Source: Acanthornis magna
Lineage: Eukaryota; Chordata; Aves; Passeriformes; Acanthizidae
Reading direction: 5' to 3'
Length of the DNA: 64,000 bases
NCBI GenBank assembly: GCA_036785705.1
Contig: JAWUZG010000174.1
Span: forward strand, 1,110,001 to 1,174,000
In this document: positions 45,225 through 56,100 of the stretch, in pieces
Position numbering within the stretch: position 1 is the first letter of the stretch
How the letters are laid out: the number at the start of each line of letters is the position of its first letter
Translations under genes and position numbers: made by a program
The notes under the pieces: model-generated
Database searches by the model: none
What the model saw: the letters and a program-made list of their open reading frames with translations, nothing else
What the model was told of the DNA's origin: nothing

Positions 45225-46452
45225 TAAAGTTGTTCTGGTCTCTGACAGACATTCACTATCCTAGCTGCACTTTTCCAGGCTGAATGCCTGTGGACAGTGA
45301 GTAGCTGGAGAGCATTTTCAGTTAAATGCTGTCAGGGAATGACAATTGAGAAACCATTGAACGGCTCTGCAATTGATGCAAGAGTCACAGATGCCATGGA
45401 GATGTGCATGGACTTCCATGGGGTCTTTATTTCTCTTTTCTTGTCTGAGTCCTTAAATTAATGTGTTTCTCTCCTGAAGGACCTGGAACTTGCACTTTCA
45501 AATGGCTTTTATAGCTCCCTACTCCAAACCTCTCCAAACTGGAATATGGGCAGATACACACCAAGTCCCACTTTCTCTGAGTGTCCCTCTTGCCAGGTCC
45601 ATCTTTACAAGCCCTTGACCTGCTGTTGGAATTAGTTGCCGCTGGCTTAAGCCCTTCTGCAGAGTCTGAGCTCTGAGTACTAAATGTCAAGGATCGTGAC
45701 CTAAAAAAGGGGTAGGGGTGTATAAGATGGGGACACCGAACTCAGTCCTCATCCACCCTTCACTCATTCTTTCAGTCCAAGATACACAGGAGGGTGTTAT
45801 GCCAACTTCTCCCCAAGGTTTGTCTCTCCTGGAAGTCCTACTTCAGTTCCTCATCATCTCAGCAACCAAAGATCGTCCTATGCTGTCCACACAGCAGCTC
45901 CCAGAGCTGCTGCTCTTCCTGCTGAACCCTTCACCTTCCTTTCTTCCTCACTGAGTTTCCTCTGGGGCTTCATGCAAAAGTGTCTGTGGTGGTACTGGTG
46001 GGGCAATGGATGCAAAGGCCTGGTCTGGGAGGGTTCAGAGATCCTAGGGCCTACCTGGGCAGTCAAACTCACCACATGACACCACCAGCAGCAGTGGCCC
46101 TCGAGGGTACCCACCGTGTATCTGGGCAAGGTCAAGTGTCTGTGTGCAGCCAAGTCCTCCTGAGTGTCAGACGGAGCCTGTCTGGGCTGTGCGCTTGGAT
46201 CCTGTATTTTTAACCTGACCTCCTCTTGACCCTGATGTCTGTAGCTCCAACTGGAGCCTTAGAGCCAAAAGCCCCCCAGAAGTGGCGCTGGGGTTCCTGT
46301 AAGCCATTCCAAAGTGTTTCCAAACACCTATTATAACCTGCACTGCTGTTCAGAGCCAGTGAACATCCCTGCCCTGGTGTCAGGCCAAGACACAGAGCAG
46401 GAGGGGCAGGATGTGAATGCACAACCTCAGAGAAGCCAGAGGACCTGCTTAA
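45225..46452. other. unique non-coding sequence, nothing recognised
   Basis: No gene, RNA or repeat is recognised. Confidence 0.5.
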
Positions 46453-46885
46453 TATCATGGAATCATTAAGGCGGGAAAAGCTCTCAAAGATCATTGAGTC
46501 CAACCATTATCACCATGTTCACCTTTAAACCATGTCCCTAAGCATCACAGCGGCCCATTTTTGAATGCTGCCAGGGATGGTGACTCCACCACTGCCCTGG
46601 GCAGCCTGTGGTAGTGCCTGAACACCTTTCAGTGAAGACTTTTTTTTTTTAATATCTAATCTAAACTTCCCCTGGTGCAACTTAAGGTCATTTCCTCTTG
46701 CACTGCTTGCTCCCTGGGAGCAGAGCCTGGCACCAAGCTCCTGGCTGCACGCTCCACTGTCAGGAAGTTCTGAAGAGTGAGAAGATCCCCACTGAGCCTC
46801 CTTTTCTCCAGGCTGAGCCCCCCCATCTCCCTCAGCCACTCATCATCAGACTTGTGCTCCAGACTCTTCCCCAAGTCTTGGTGAA
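46453..46885 (-). mobile_element. CR1 LINE 3' end, longest in the window (~430 bp)
   Basis: Reverse-oriented CR1 fragment. It starts 'atcatggaatcattaaggcgggaaaagctctcaaagatcattgagtccaacc', continues with 'gggatggtgactccaccactgccctgggcagcctg' and 'taatatctaatctaaacttcccctggtgcaactt', and reaches inward through 'actgagcctccttttctccaggctgag' and 'cagccactcatcatcagacttgtgctccagactcttccc'. A T10 run interrupts it near 46640. Its subfamily differs from the 42824 and 31738 copies. Confidence 0.93.
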
Positions 46886-47847
46886 TGCTTGGTCCCTTTT
46901 GTTCCTTTGGGGTTCGTATTACACCAGGGAGCCTCTCCATCCACACCTTTTACCTTGTGCATTTCACAATGTGCTGAAATTAAAATTTCCCTGTCTTTTC
47001 CAAGAATGCACTTGGCCCTCAATCCTGTAAAGCCCTTAAGAAAGGTGCCCCAGAGGTGTTTTCTTTTTAATAAACAAGATGCAGAAGCAGAGTTAAGCTG
47101 CAGAGCAAATGATGGCTTTTCTTTTGCTCACATCACCTTCACCCTAGCCATAGCCAAGCAAGACACAGAGCATGGTTAGACTTCAAAATACTTGCAATCT
47201 TGTTTAAATATTACATTTGTTAATCTGGTTTATAGGCCTTCTGCTTTTGGGGTGCTTAAACTGCTTTCAAAACAGACTGTCAACCTTTTTCCTCAGCAAC
47301 TGGGAGGATTAGAAAAGGATTTTTATTTGAAACCAAAGCTCAGAGTTGTAGGTATTCACAAGACTTTGGCATCTCAGGTTATCGAGGAAACAACTTTTGG
47401 CTGAAATAATGTCCACTGGCAGCACCTCCTCACACCTGACACCCATGTGTGCTCACACTTGGGGGTTTGTGTGAGGTCCCAGCTGTATTCTGGCACCTAC
47501 AGGATTGCCAAAGAGGGGAAAGAATTCAACCATCTTTAAAACATCAGGCTCCAGAAAGCATGAGACTGGTTTAATAATCATGATTCTTTAATAGTTGCTT
47601 TTTATTTGGCTGCAGCAGGCAAAGCTTTAAGAAAAATACTAATTTTAGAGACACTTGCCATACCATCACCCAGGCTGGCAGTGTTACATCTAATAGAGCC
47701 AGGAAGGCAGTCACAGCTTCATTCTTGGGTTTTAAGACTTTTCAGAGGCTCCAGAAAATTTCGTTTTTGGATGAAAGTTTTCCTGTTTTGTCATATCTGC
47801 TCTTGTTGATGTTTCTCCTTAATGTTAATGCTAAATATCTCTGGACA
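46886..47847. other. unique non-coding sequence
   Basis: No gene is recognised. The part at 46990-47400 is A/T-rich and repeat-free and could contain a conserved element, but there is no distinctive motif cluster. Confidence 0.45.
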
Positions 47848-47922
47848 AAACTAATTTTCTTCCATTCTTCTAATTTTCTCCTATTTTCTCCCATTCTGCT
47901 ATTTTTTTTCCATTTTCCCACA
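47848..47922. repeat. pyrimidine-rich low-complexity tract
   Basis: About 75 bases made of loosely repeated 'ttttctccattctt' words with almost no purines other than A in 'att'. It reads as a degenerate tandem repeat on the forward strand and as a purine tract on the other. Confidence 0.7.
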
Positions 47923-50900
47923 CTAAATAATGGGATGCTGTTGTCCAGCAGAATTCCACACTCACCCAGGCACTCTTGGGGGACAGGACCCCTCAGACGT
48001 CCCCGAAGGACATCTCAGTGTGGCCTAGGACATATCTTGCTTTTCCATTCTCCAAATCACATTGTCACTACCAGGGCATTTGGGGAATGACTGTAAAACT
48101 GCAGCTGAACACCCCACCTGGCACAGCAATGCCCTGGAGGCAGGATGTAACCGAGACCTCGCTCTGTCCCCCCCGCTCCTGCACTGTCACAGGTGGGTCT
48201 CACAGCAAGCCCTGGTGTTAAGGCAGTGTTTCCTCTTATAAAACACTGTTTTCAGTTACTTACATTTCACCAGACTTTAACCACTGGGCAATTTTCCACC
48301 TTAGCCAGCCTCTGCCTGCGTTTATAGCCACTAGAGGGAAAGGGGGGCTTCTAGGGGAAAAATCACATCATCCTGAAGCAAGCAGTTCAGGTAGGACAAA
48401 GTTTCTTGGCATTAAGTGACACTGTAGAAGGTGCCTACACCACTGTCTCTCCCATGGACACCTGGTGTGTGCAGATGATCCAGTTCATCCCACCCCCAGT
48501 TTGGGCTGGATTGTCTGAAGGGAAATCTAAGCCAGAAGGGTTGGGCCAAGGGGAAACAGTGCTTGGTCTCTGCTTAAAGAATTTGTCTGTGTGCCTGTGA
48601 CTGCCTGTATGTCAATGTTACCTTGACTTTTGCCAACTTACAAGCATCATAAAAACACGTGTTCACAGATAACTGGAGGACAGCCAAGGACCCAATCTTT
48701 CTAAGAATCTTTCCTCTCCATTCTTCTTCTGCAGTTCATGGACATGGAATCTTAGCTAGTGAAGGGCATCCTAAAGCATTTTCAATGACTAGCACTATGC
48801 TCCCAAGGGTAATAGACACAATACTCTAGAAGAACTCGTTTCAGATTCATGTAAATGTTCTACTTGCTCCACGTAGTCCACCAATGGAACAGTCGGTGGG
48901 AGAAGAAGCTGATAGAAATGGATCAGAATAAAAAAAACAATGTGACGTGGGAGTCAAATTAATGTAGGTGACACAGCATGGTGACACAGGGTCATGCTGT
49001 CAGCACTGGGGTTTGGGAAGGGCCACAATTGCAGGTTAAGTGGCAAAGGGTGGGAGGCAAAGGGGTCTACAGAAAGGCAAGGTGTCCTGTAGATGTTCCT
49101 GGCTGGTGATGGCAGCTGGAGTCAAGGTTTAGCTGAACATAGCTGTACCAGGACCTGACAGAGAACTGAAGTCTTAGTGAAAACCTAGTCCAGCCAGATC
49201 AGGTCTTGAGTGTCCCTCCATGCCAGATGAGAGTGCATGGCACAGTTCTCTCTCCATCCCATCCTCTGGTGAGGGAAGGAAAAATGATAGAGGGGAAGAA
49301 ACGAGGAACGGATAGAGAGCAGCACAGTCTGAGCCTTTTTAACTCCATCTGGGAAGTTTCCAAGAGACAGGACTTTCCCTTCATGGGCACAAAGGACCAA
49401 CGCTCAGCACCAGCAAGATGCACACTTTCCTCACAAGTGAAATACCACAGCATGAAAGGGGAGCCTGACTGGAGCCAATGGGGGCATAGCACCTGACACC
49501 TGATGTAGATGTTTATGAGTGTGGCTGTGCTGGAACAGAGGAGCTCAGTGTGTTGCTAGACGAAGTCTAAAGCCACCCCAAGCTCTCCAGCTGACCTAAC
49601 AACTCTGATCTTTCCCCAGATCTGGATATCGGGACTGGCACAGAGATCCACCAGGTGGAGGACGGAAATAATGGCCAGGACCAGAAGAAATTACTTGTGA
49701 AAATGGCTAAAACTACACCTAGCACCTCTCTGTGCCTCTCACACACATCAGGTACAGAAAAAGGAACAGTAGCAGAGGGGAACTGGAAACTCAGCACACC
49801 AGCACCAAATGGAAGGGAGACATCTGGAGATAAAGCCACCACCCTGGAGGAGACACTGAAAAAATGTGACCAACTAGTTTAAGCCCTAGTTTTCACCAAA
49901 ACATCACAGTTTCAGCCAAGTTGAGTTGCTCAGGTACAAGCCTCACCGTGAGATAAAACCACATGTCTGAAATCAGCACTCCCCTCCTCCTCCTGATGCT
50001 GGCGATGCTGTCCACTGCTCTGGAGCTGATGGAAAAGAGGTGACAAGGCTTCTGGAGCTGGGGTTTGGGGTCGGGAAGCTACAATGAGCTCTGTACTTCG
50101 GACCAGCACGGCTAGATGGCACTGTGTATTCTTCCAGGAGTGGCATATCCCACCACAGCTCCCATGCCCAGGAATTTAATATCCCCAGTGTTTTCAGTCA
50201 CTGTTGAAGCTCTCCTCTAAGAGACAGCTTATCTGAGGGATGGCGTGGGCTGTTGGGAGTTTTGTCACAGCCAGAGCACAGGAGACCTTCTCAGGGAGGA
50301 AACTGGCAGAATTTTCTGTTTCAGGGTTATTTTAACAAAGGCAAGTATGTGTTTGAAGCAAGAAAAAAAATGCCATTTCCATATAACTGTGAACAGCAGA
50401 GACAGAACTTGAGGAGTGGACTTACACCATTGCATCTATGGAGATCCTCGTGTTCATGTCCTGTTTATACATACCTTGGCAGGAAGATGAACACAACAGA
50501 GCACTAGGACGGGGTGTCCCCGTGCTGGTGTAGAAGGCAGGACCTGGATTTGGAGCTGCCAGACTCTAAGAGACCAAGCTCAGCTTCCTCTGTCCAGCAG
50601 CAGATCTGGACACACACCAGCTCTGCCTGGTGGAGGGCCAGCAAAGAACCCACCGGGATCTTCTGCAGCCCTGGAAGACATTTGATCACCCAGGCAGTGG
50701 GCAAAGATCAGAAAAAGGTGGGGGAGGGGGAAGGGCATTAGATATGAATGAAGGAGCGGATGAGCAGGGTCAGGGAGCACAGAAGAGGAACATGAAGCCC
50801 TGCCACTTCCTTTTAGCATCTTGAGATTTATTTGTGGGTCAGTTTGAGGTGAGAACCCAGAAGCAATCTTTACAAAAGGCAGAGTAGTCTGGCCCTATCT

Positions 50901-51249
50901 TCTCTTTTTCCCCATCTGGTGGACTGAAGCTGGGGAGCTGGAAGACACCACCACGCCATGGTCCCCCAGCTGGGAGCCCACTATCCCTCACTCAGCCGCC
51001 TGCACAGGAGTTGGGAGAGTTTAACATCTCAGGAGCCGGGCTCCCATGTTCTCCTCTTGCTACCAGCTGGTCAGGCGGGCTGCCAAGTGTATGCTGGCAG
51101 GAAACTGGGCAGTTTTCCATCAGGATTTCATCCACAGTGATGGATCTCCGGGGAATATTTCCGTCCTGATGAATCAGCAGTCTTAGGTGGGAGATGGGCT
51201 GCCTGCTGGTGAGGTTAATGTCCAGCACTCAGGAAAGGTGCGAGTCCCC
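47923..51249. other. unique non-coding stretch
   Basis: No repeat is recognised. An open block with a splice-acceptor-like start at 49620-49882 and a 26-codon signal-peptide-like frame at 49963-50043 are described in the findings. Neither is proven. Confidence 0.45.
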
Positions 51250-51560
51250 ACATCAGGCAGGTGTCAGCTAATCCAATCCCCTCCAAATCCATCCCCTACT
51301 GGAGGCCTCTCCTTAATCTGTTACAGTCGGTGCTTGCCCTGGGGCCACAGATCTGATATCTCTTCCGAATAGGGTGTCAGTATTAACTATTATAATTCTG
51401 GATATTCTTGTTAGCCATGCAAATATCCAACCCCAGGCTGGAATCTCACTTCCCTCGTTGGCTTCAGCAACATCCGGTGGCAAATTGCTCTGTGCGGAGA
51501 CACTTCTGTTTGTCATCCGCGGCCATCACCTGTTCCTCTCGCCACGTTCCGGGGTTATCC
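51250..51560. promoter_or_regulatory. candidate conserved element with octamer motif
   Basis: A repeat-free block contains a perfect POU octamer ATGCAAAT at 51417-51424, next to 'tcagtattaactattataattctggatattc', and several retained CpGs ('catccggtgg', 'catccgcggcc', 'acgttccgggg'). The mix of A/T-rich homeodomain-like cores and preserved CpGs suggests constraint. No cross-species comparison was possible. Confidence 0.22.
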
Positions 51561-52170
51561 CACAGGCACTGCAGCCCTCTCCTGCCCTGTTCCCTACTCG
51601 ACACTGAGAAATTTTGGCTCGGCTCTTTATTGCAGAAATCTGTCTTTTATGGTGAGCTGGGAAAAGTGTAGTGGGATGTTGACACTGGTGAGACACTCCA
51701 CTGTTTGCCTCTGTGTGTGGCAGAATCCGCTGGTGTCTGTGGAAAGCACTTCCATGAAGAAAACCCATCCCATGTGAATCAGGACTGCAGCCCAAGCCCC
51801 TCACAATCAACACAGTCTGGGGTGAAAAACCCCCCTCCAATAGGATGGCAAGAAGTAAATGTGCTAGGACAAGGTAAGAGGTGGTTTTCTGCTACTATTC
51901 TGCATGAGGCTCCTATTTATCACATGGGAAGCAGGTGTGGAGCCCAAATGGAGACCAAATGGCAATGGGACAGAAAAATGTTAACAAGTCAAAAATCAGC
52001 AAGTGCTGCGCTGAGTTCTGTAGTATGATTAATAAAACAAACATGTGAAAAAAATCTTCATTTCAACACATGGCCAGAAATGCAGTGTGTTCTGCTATCA
52101 GAGCTATTCTGTCCTCTGCACACCCACCTCTCTGTTTGGGTTCACACTAAAATACTCTAACACACTTTCA
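51561..52170. other. unique non-coding sequence, nothing recognised
   Basis: No gene, RNA or repeat is recognised. Confidence 0.5.
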
Positions 52171-52283
52171 ATTTTTTTTTTCTTTTTTTAAATTTTTATT
52201 TTATTTTTACAAATGCTCAAACTTTCCTGCCACAAATTATTCTTGGCTGGGTTACAAGTAAAATGGCCGTGTATAACCATTCC

Positions 52284-52320
<37 letters not shown>
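52171..52320. repeat. T-rich tract followed by A33 homopolymer
   Basis: T10-C-T7 at 52172-52189 continues into 'aaatttttattttattttta'. About 75 bases later an uninterrupted run of 33 A occupies 52288-52320. The T and A tracts are inverted relative to one another. There is no AATAAA in the 30 bases before the A run and no repeated flank that would mark a retroposed gene. CR1 does not produce poly(A) tails. Homopolymers this long are prone to length error in assemblies. Confidence 0.95.
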
Positions 52321-52323
<3 letters not shown>

Positions 52324-52779
52324 GTTTATGAGATATTTTGGTTGAATGGTTTTTTTTTCCCGAACATGCAGTGAAAGTTCAGGAGTTTTCACTTTTTTCC
52401 ACCCAAAAGCCCTCTTCAGCTGAAGCTCAACCTCCAGCATCTTTAGCATGATCTCACCTTTTCAGACTGTCCACTTGGAAAGAACATTGCTGCTAACAAA
52501 GTGTGGGACCACCCCTCTCTGTGGCTTCTTTCATTCCAAAAAAGCTGTCTGGGACTGCTGTAAGGACAGGCTGTCACTGACAGCCTCAGCCATGATAAGT
52601 CACAACCCATCCCACTGCAAAATTATGACTTTGGCATGAAAATCATTATTAAACCGGTAATAAAAAGGTAAATCTTATTTGCCTGTGGTCCCAGGTACTC
52701 TCAGGCTGTAGGTTTGAACTACGAAGGAGAGAAGCTTTTTGGGAACAGGCTGTGAAAGAAAAGTTTCATGCAAGCACAC
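52321..52779. other. unique non-coding sequence, nothing recognised
   Basis: Nothing is recognised in this spacer. Confidence 0.5.
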
Positions 52780-53140
52780 AATGCCACTAAGATGATAATT
52801 TAAGGAAAATAATAAACATTATCAAGAGTCATTAAGAGCCTTGCTGCAAGAATTGGCACCTTCAGCAGCTTCACAAAAATATCCCCACATCATGGGAGTT
52901 CATGGGCAGTTTCACAATAATTAACCCCCAAGCACATTAAGTCCAAGAAAAGCTAATTACTTTCACAGAACAAAACAGATTGTTTTACAGGCAATGTTGT
53001 TCTTTGGCCTGTCTCTTCTAGAAAATGGCACCAGTTAAACAAAATCAATTTTATTAACTGACAGTACTGTGAAAAGATTGATGGAAAAGGACTGTTTGAA
53101 GGGCTTTTAATTACAGACCTTATGTCCATTACCAGGGCTG
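52780..53140. promoter_or_regulatory. A/T-rich block, candidate conserved element
   Basis: This is a repeat-free A/T-rich block with many TAAT-type cores, including 'gataatttaagg', 'aataataaacattatc', 'cacaataattaac' and 'cttttaattacag', plus 'caattttattaactgacag'. It resembles vertebrate enhancer sequence, by inference only. Confidence 0.22.
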
Positions 53141-56100
53141 ACAAGGTGCACATGCTGGACAAGAGACAATTTGAGCTGGAGACCTTTCACAGTCTGGTCA
53201 GAAAGGGTTTTTTCTGTGTTTCTTCCTCTAGTGAGTCCTGAATCAAACCTTTAGGATTAGTCATAGGACTCACTTAAAGGTACAAGCCTGTTATCTCACC
53301 CAGAGAGGTGGGTTTTCATCCTGTGTGATGCCATTGTGACAGACTGCGTTCAGTCAGAGCTCCCACCAGGCCTCCATCCACTCTGTTTGTTTGCAGTGCC
53401 GCCTTCCCTCAACATTGCCCTGGCACCACTGGAAGGGAACAAGCAGCACACAGCCCATGGCAGCCATGGTCTTGTGGCTGAGCTGCCCCAGAAGCCATTC
53501 TGAGTCCTGCAGGGACAGATTGCCTCTCTGCCCTGGAGATGGAGAGGTCTCGCCTTGCTGGGGATTGTTTTGGTAAGTTGTGATGGATCGTGCCCCGATG
53601 TCGAGAGTTGAGGTGCTGTGGGAGGCTGAGAAATTTAACATTGAAAATGTTTTAAAGCAAAGGGAACATCAAAAGATCTCCAGGAAGCAGCAAACACCCA
53701 GAGTTCAGCAATCCCTGAAACAGATCGCCTCCTCCCATCTCCATGTCTGGATAAGAGAGACTCCCAAGAAAAAGGGCGATCAAGATCAGAGAAGATGGTA
53801 AGCTATAAATCAGCCACCTCTCTCTTTTCACCTCCCTCCCTGTGCCCTCAAGTCTTAGGAAACCCCTGGAGCCGCAAGACACTAATTCAAACAGCAGGAT
53901 GACTCCTCCTGTCTCCTCCTCAAGGGACTTGCCCCAGCGCAGCCCCCAAGCCTTCCTCCAAACGCCACCCAGCTCATGGATGTGCTGGGTGGGAAGCACG
54001 AACATTCTCTCCAGCACTGCAGATTTTATCTGATAGGCCAGATTTAGGCCTTACAAAAAAGTCAAATCAGCCTTAGAATCCTCATATTCACTGCCTACCA
54101 CTTGAACAACATTTTTCTATAAATCTGGGAGGCCGAACACAAGGTTAGGAGGCTCAGCAGGACTCGGCCCTGAGCACATGGGCCTGGTCATTAGGGACAC
54201 ATCTCACAGGAGCATGTCCCCCGGAGCACTTCAGCAGCTGCTCTCTTGCATGGGGCAGCTTCCTCTTCTGATGAGCCAGCCCTGGGTTTGAGCACTAAGA
54301 TGCATTTTTCAGGTGGGTGGATTCGGGGTGGGCATTCCCAATAGTGGATGTGCCTCTCGGTGGTAATAAGGCCAAGCTGAGCCCCTTCCCCTCCATATCC
54401 AGAGCCTACTTCATGTCTGAACGTTCCACTGCAATATGGGGTGCAGCATGGAGATGGGTGAGAAGACATGTCTGGAGTAAGGCAGAAACATGGGATAGTT
54501 TTGCCCTTCAGCACAGCCATGGTGAAGCAGCACCGCAGGGAGTGCAGCATGTCTCCGGTGTAAGGGGATATGGCCCTTGGTGGGTGCTGGCTCTGGTTCA
54601 GGGGGATGTTTTATGTGCACACATGCATTAGTGCAGTTGCCAGGTTACTGGGCAGACAAACTATGTTCAGCCTTTCTGGGTGAGGTCTCCTGCCTGTGAG
54701 GCTGGGTCAGGAGCAGAGGTGGCAGCAGGCCCAGTCTGTGTGTCAGTCTTCAAGGGGCTGTGACACGGCCTCAAGCCACAGAGCAGGAGCCCAAAGACAA
54801 AGAGAGGAAGGAAAGGAAAGAAGGGATGCTGGGGGGACACTTAGTAAGACCCCCTGTTAATGCCACATCTAGGGTATCCCTCCCCAGCTTCATCATATCT
54901 CCAGCATCTCCTATGGCAAAGACACGCTGCCACAGGGAGGAAAGGGACGCATCTCATTTTTGGCATTGGCTTGCTGCACAAGTCAGTTCTCACATTCACC
55001 TGCTCCTCCTGCTTGTCCTCATCCAGGGGAAAGCAGAAGCTTTGCCAGGCTCCATCTCCCCACTTCCAGGCAGCACAGATGTCTCCTGACTTAGACCTTC
55101 TTGGTTTTTTGACCTGGAGAGCCCCTGCCGCTTGGGATAATCTGCACTTTGTGACCATCCTTACCTAAAGTAAATATTCTGGACCAGGTTCCCAGGTCCC
55201 ATTGAGGAGATCCAGCTCCTAAGTCCCGTCAACTTCCTCCTCTTTTCATCACCTGCGGTTAGTTCAGGAAAAGCAACAGGCAGACTGTTGCGGTGTGCGA
55301 GTGTAAACACTTTTAGGGAATTGGTACAGATGATACCAAGGAAACAGTCCCTGGAGCTTGCCTAGAACATACACTTATGGGGGAATTTCTGAAATAACGT
55401 GAGCTGCCATGCTCTCAGCAGATCACATTTGGTGATGGATAAACCAGGGAGCACAGAGGGAGATGGAGGAGAGGGAGTCATTGGAAAAAAGGTATGGGAT
55501 GAGTTGGTTTCAACATGGCCACAGTGCGAGCGACGTCTGCTGAGCCAGAGCAGAGCAAACAGGGTCAGGATTTGGGAGTGCAGCAGGAGGGATTAAGCCC
55601 TGCAAGGAGGCTGGGCTGGGGGGCAAAACTCATGCTGGGGTGGGCTAGCAGAAAGGTTTGGGGCAGGCAGGGAAAAGCTGTGGGCAGAGCTCATTACATA
55701 TGACAGAGACTTTGGGGGGGATACATAAGGCATGAAGGAGTCCAGGGTCAAAGCCAGACATAAGGTCCCTAAAGCACAGGGGGAAACAGAGTACTTTTGG
55801 AAGCAGGTGTTGCTCATGGGAGAGGGGATTCTGGGGGCTGTACAACAGAGGGGGTGCACCAGGGTAGCACAGGGGCATCCAAGCAGGGGACACAAGCTCC
55901 CAGGCCAGCAGGTGTGGGGTGGTGAACCCCCTGCATGCCCAGCTCCTGGGTGGAGAGGGGGCTGACTCGGCGGTGTTTCCCAGGCACCAAGCCACCAGGG
56001 TCTCCCCTGGGGGCTGTAACTCCAGCTCAATCTCCATCCTGCTGTCAGGCCCTGCGCCCAGAGCTTGTTATTGCAGGTGCAGGGCAGCACCCCCCCAGCC

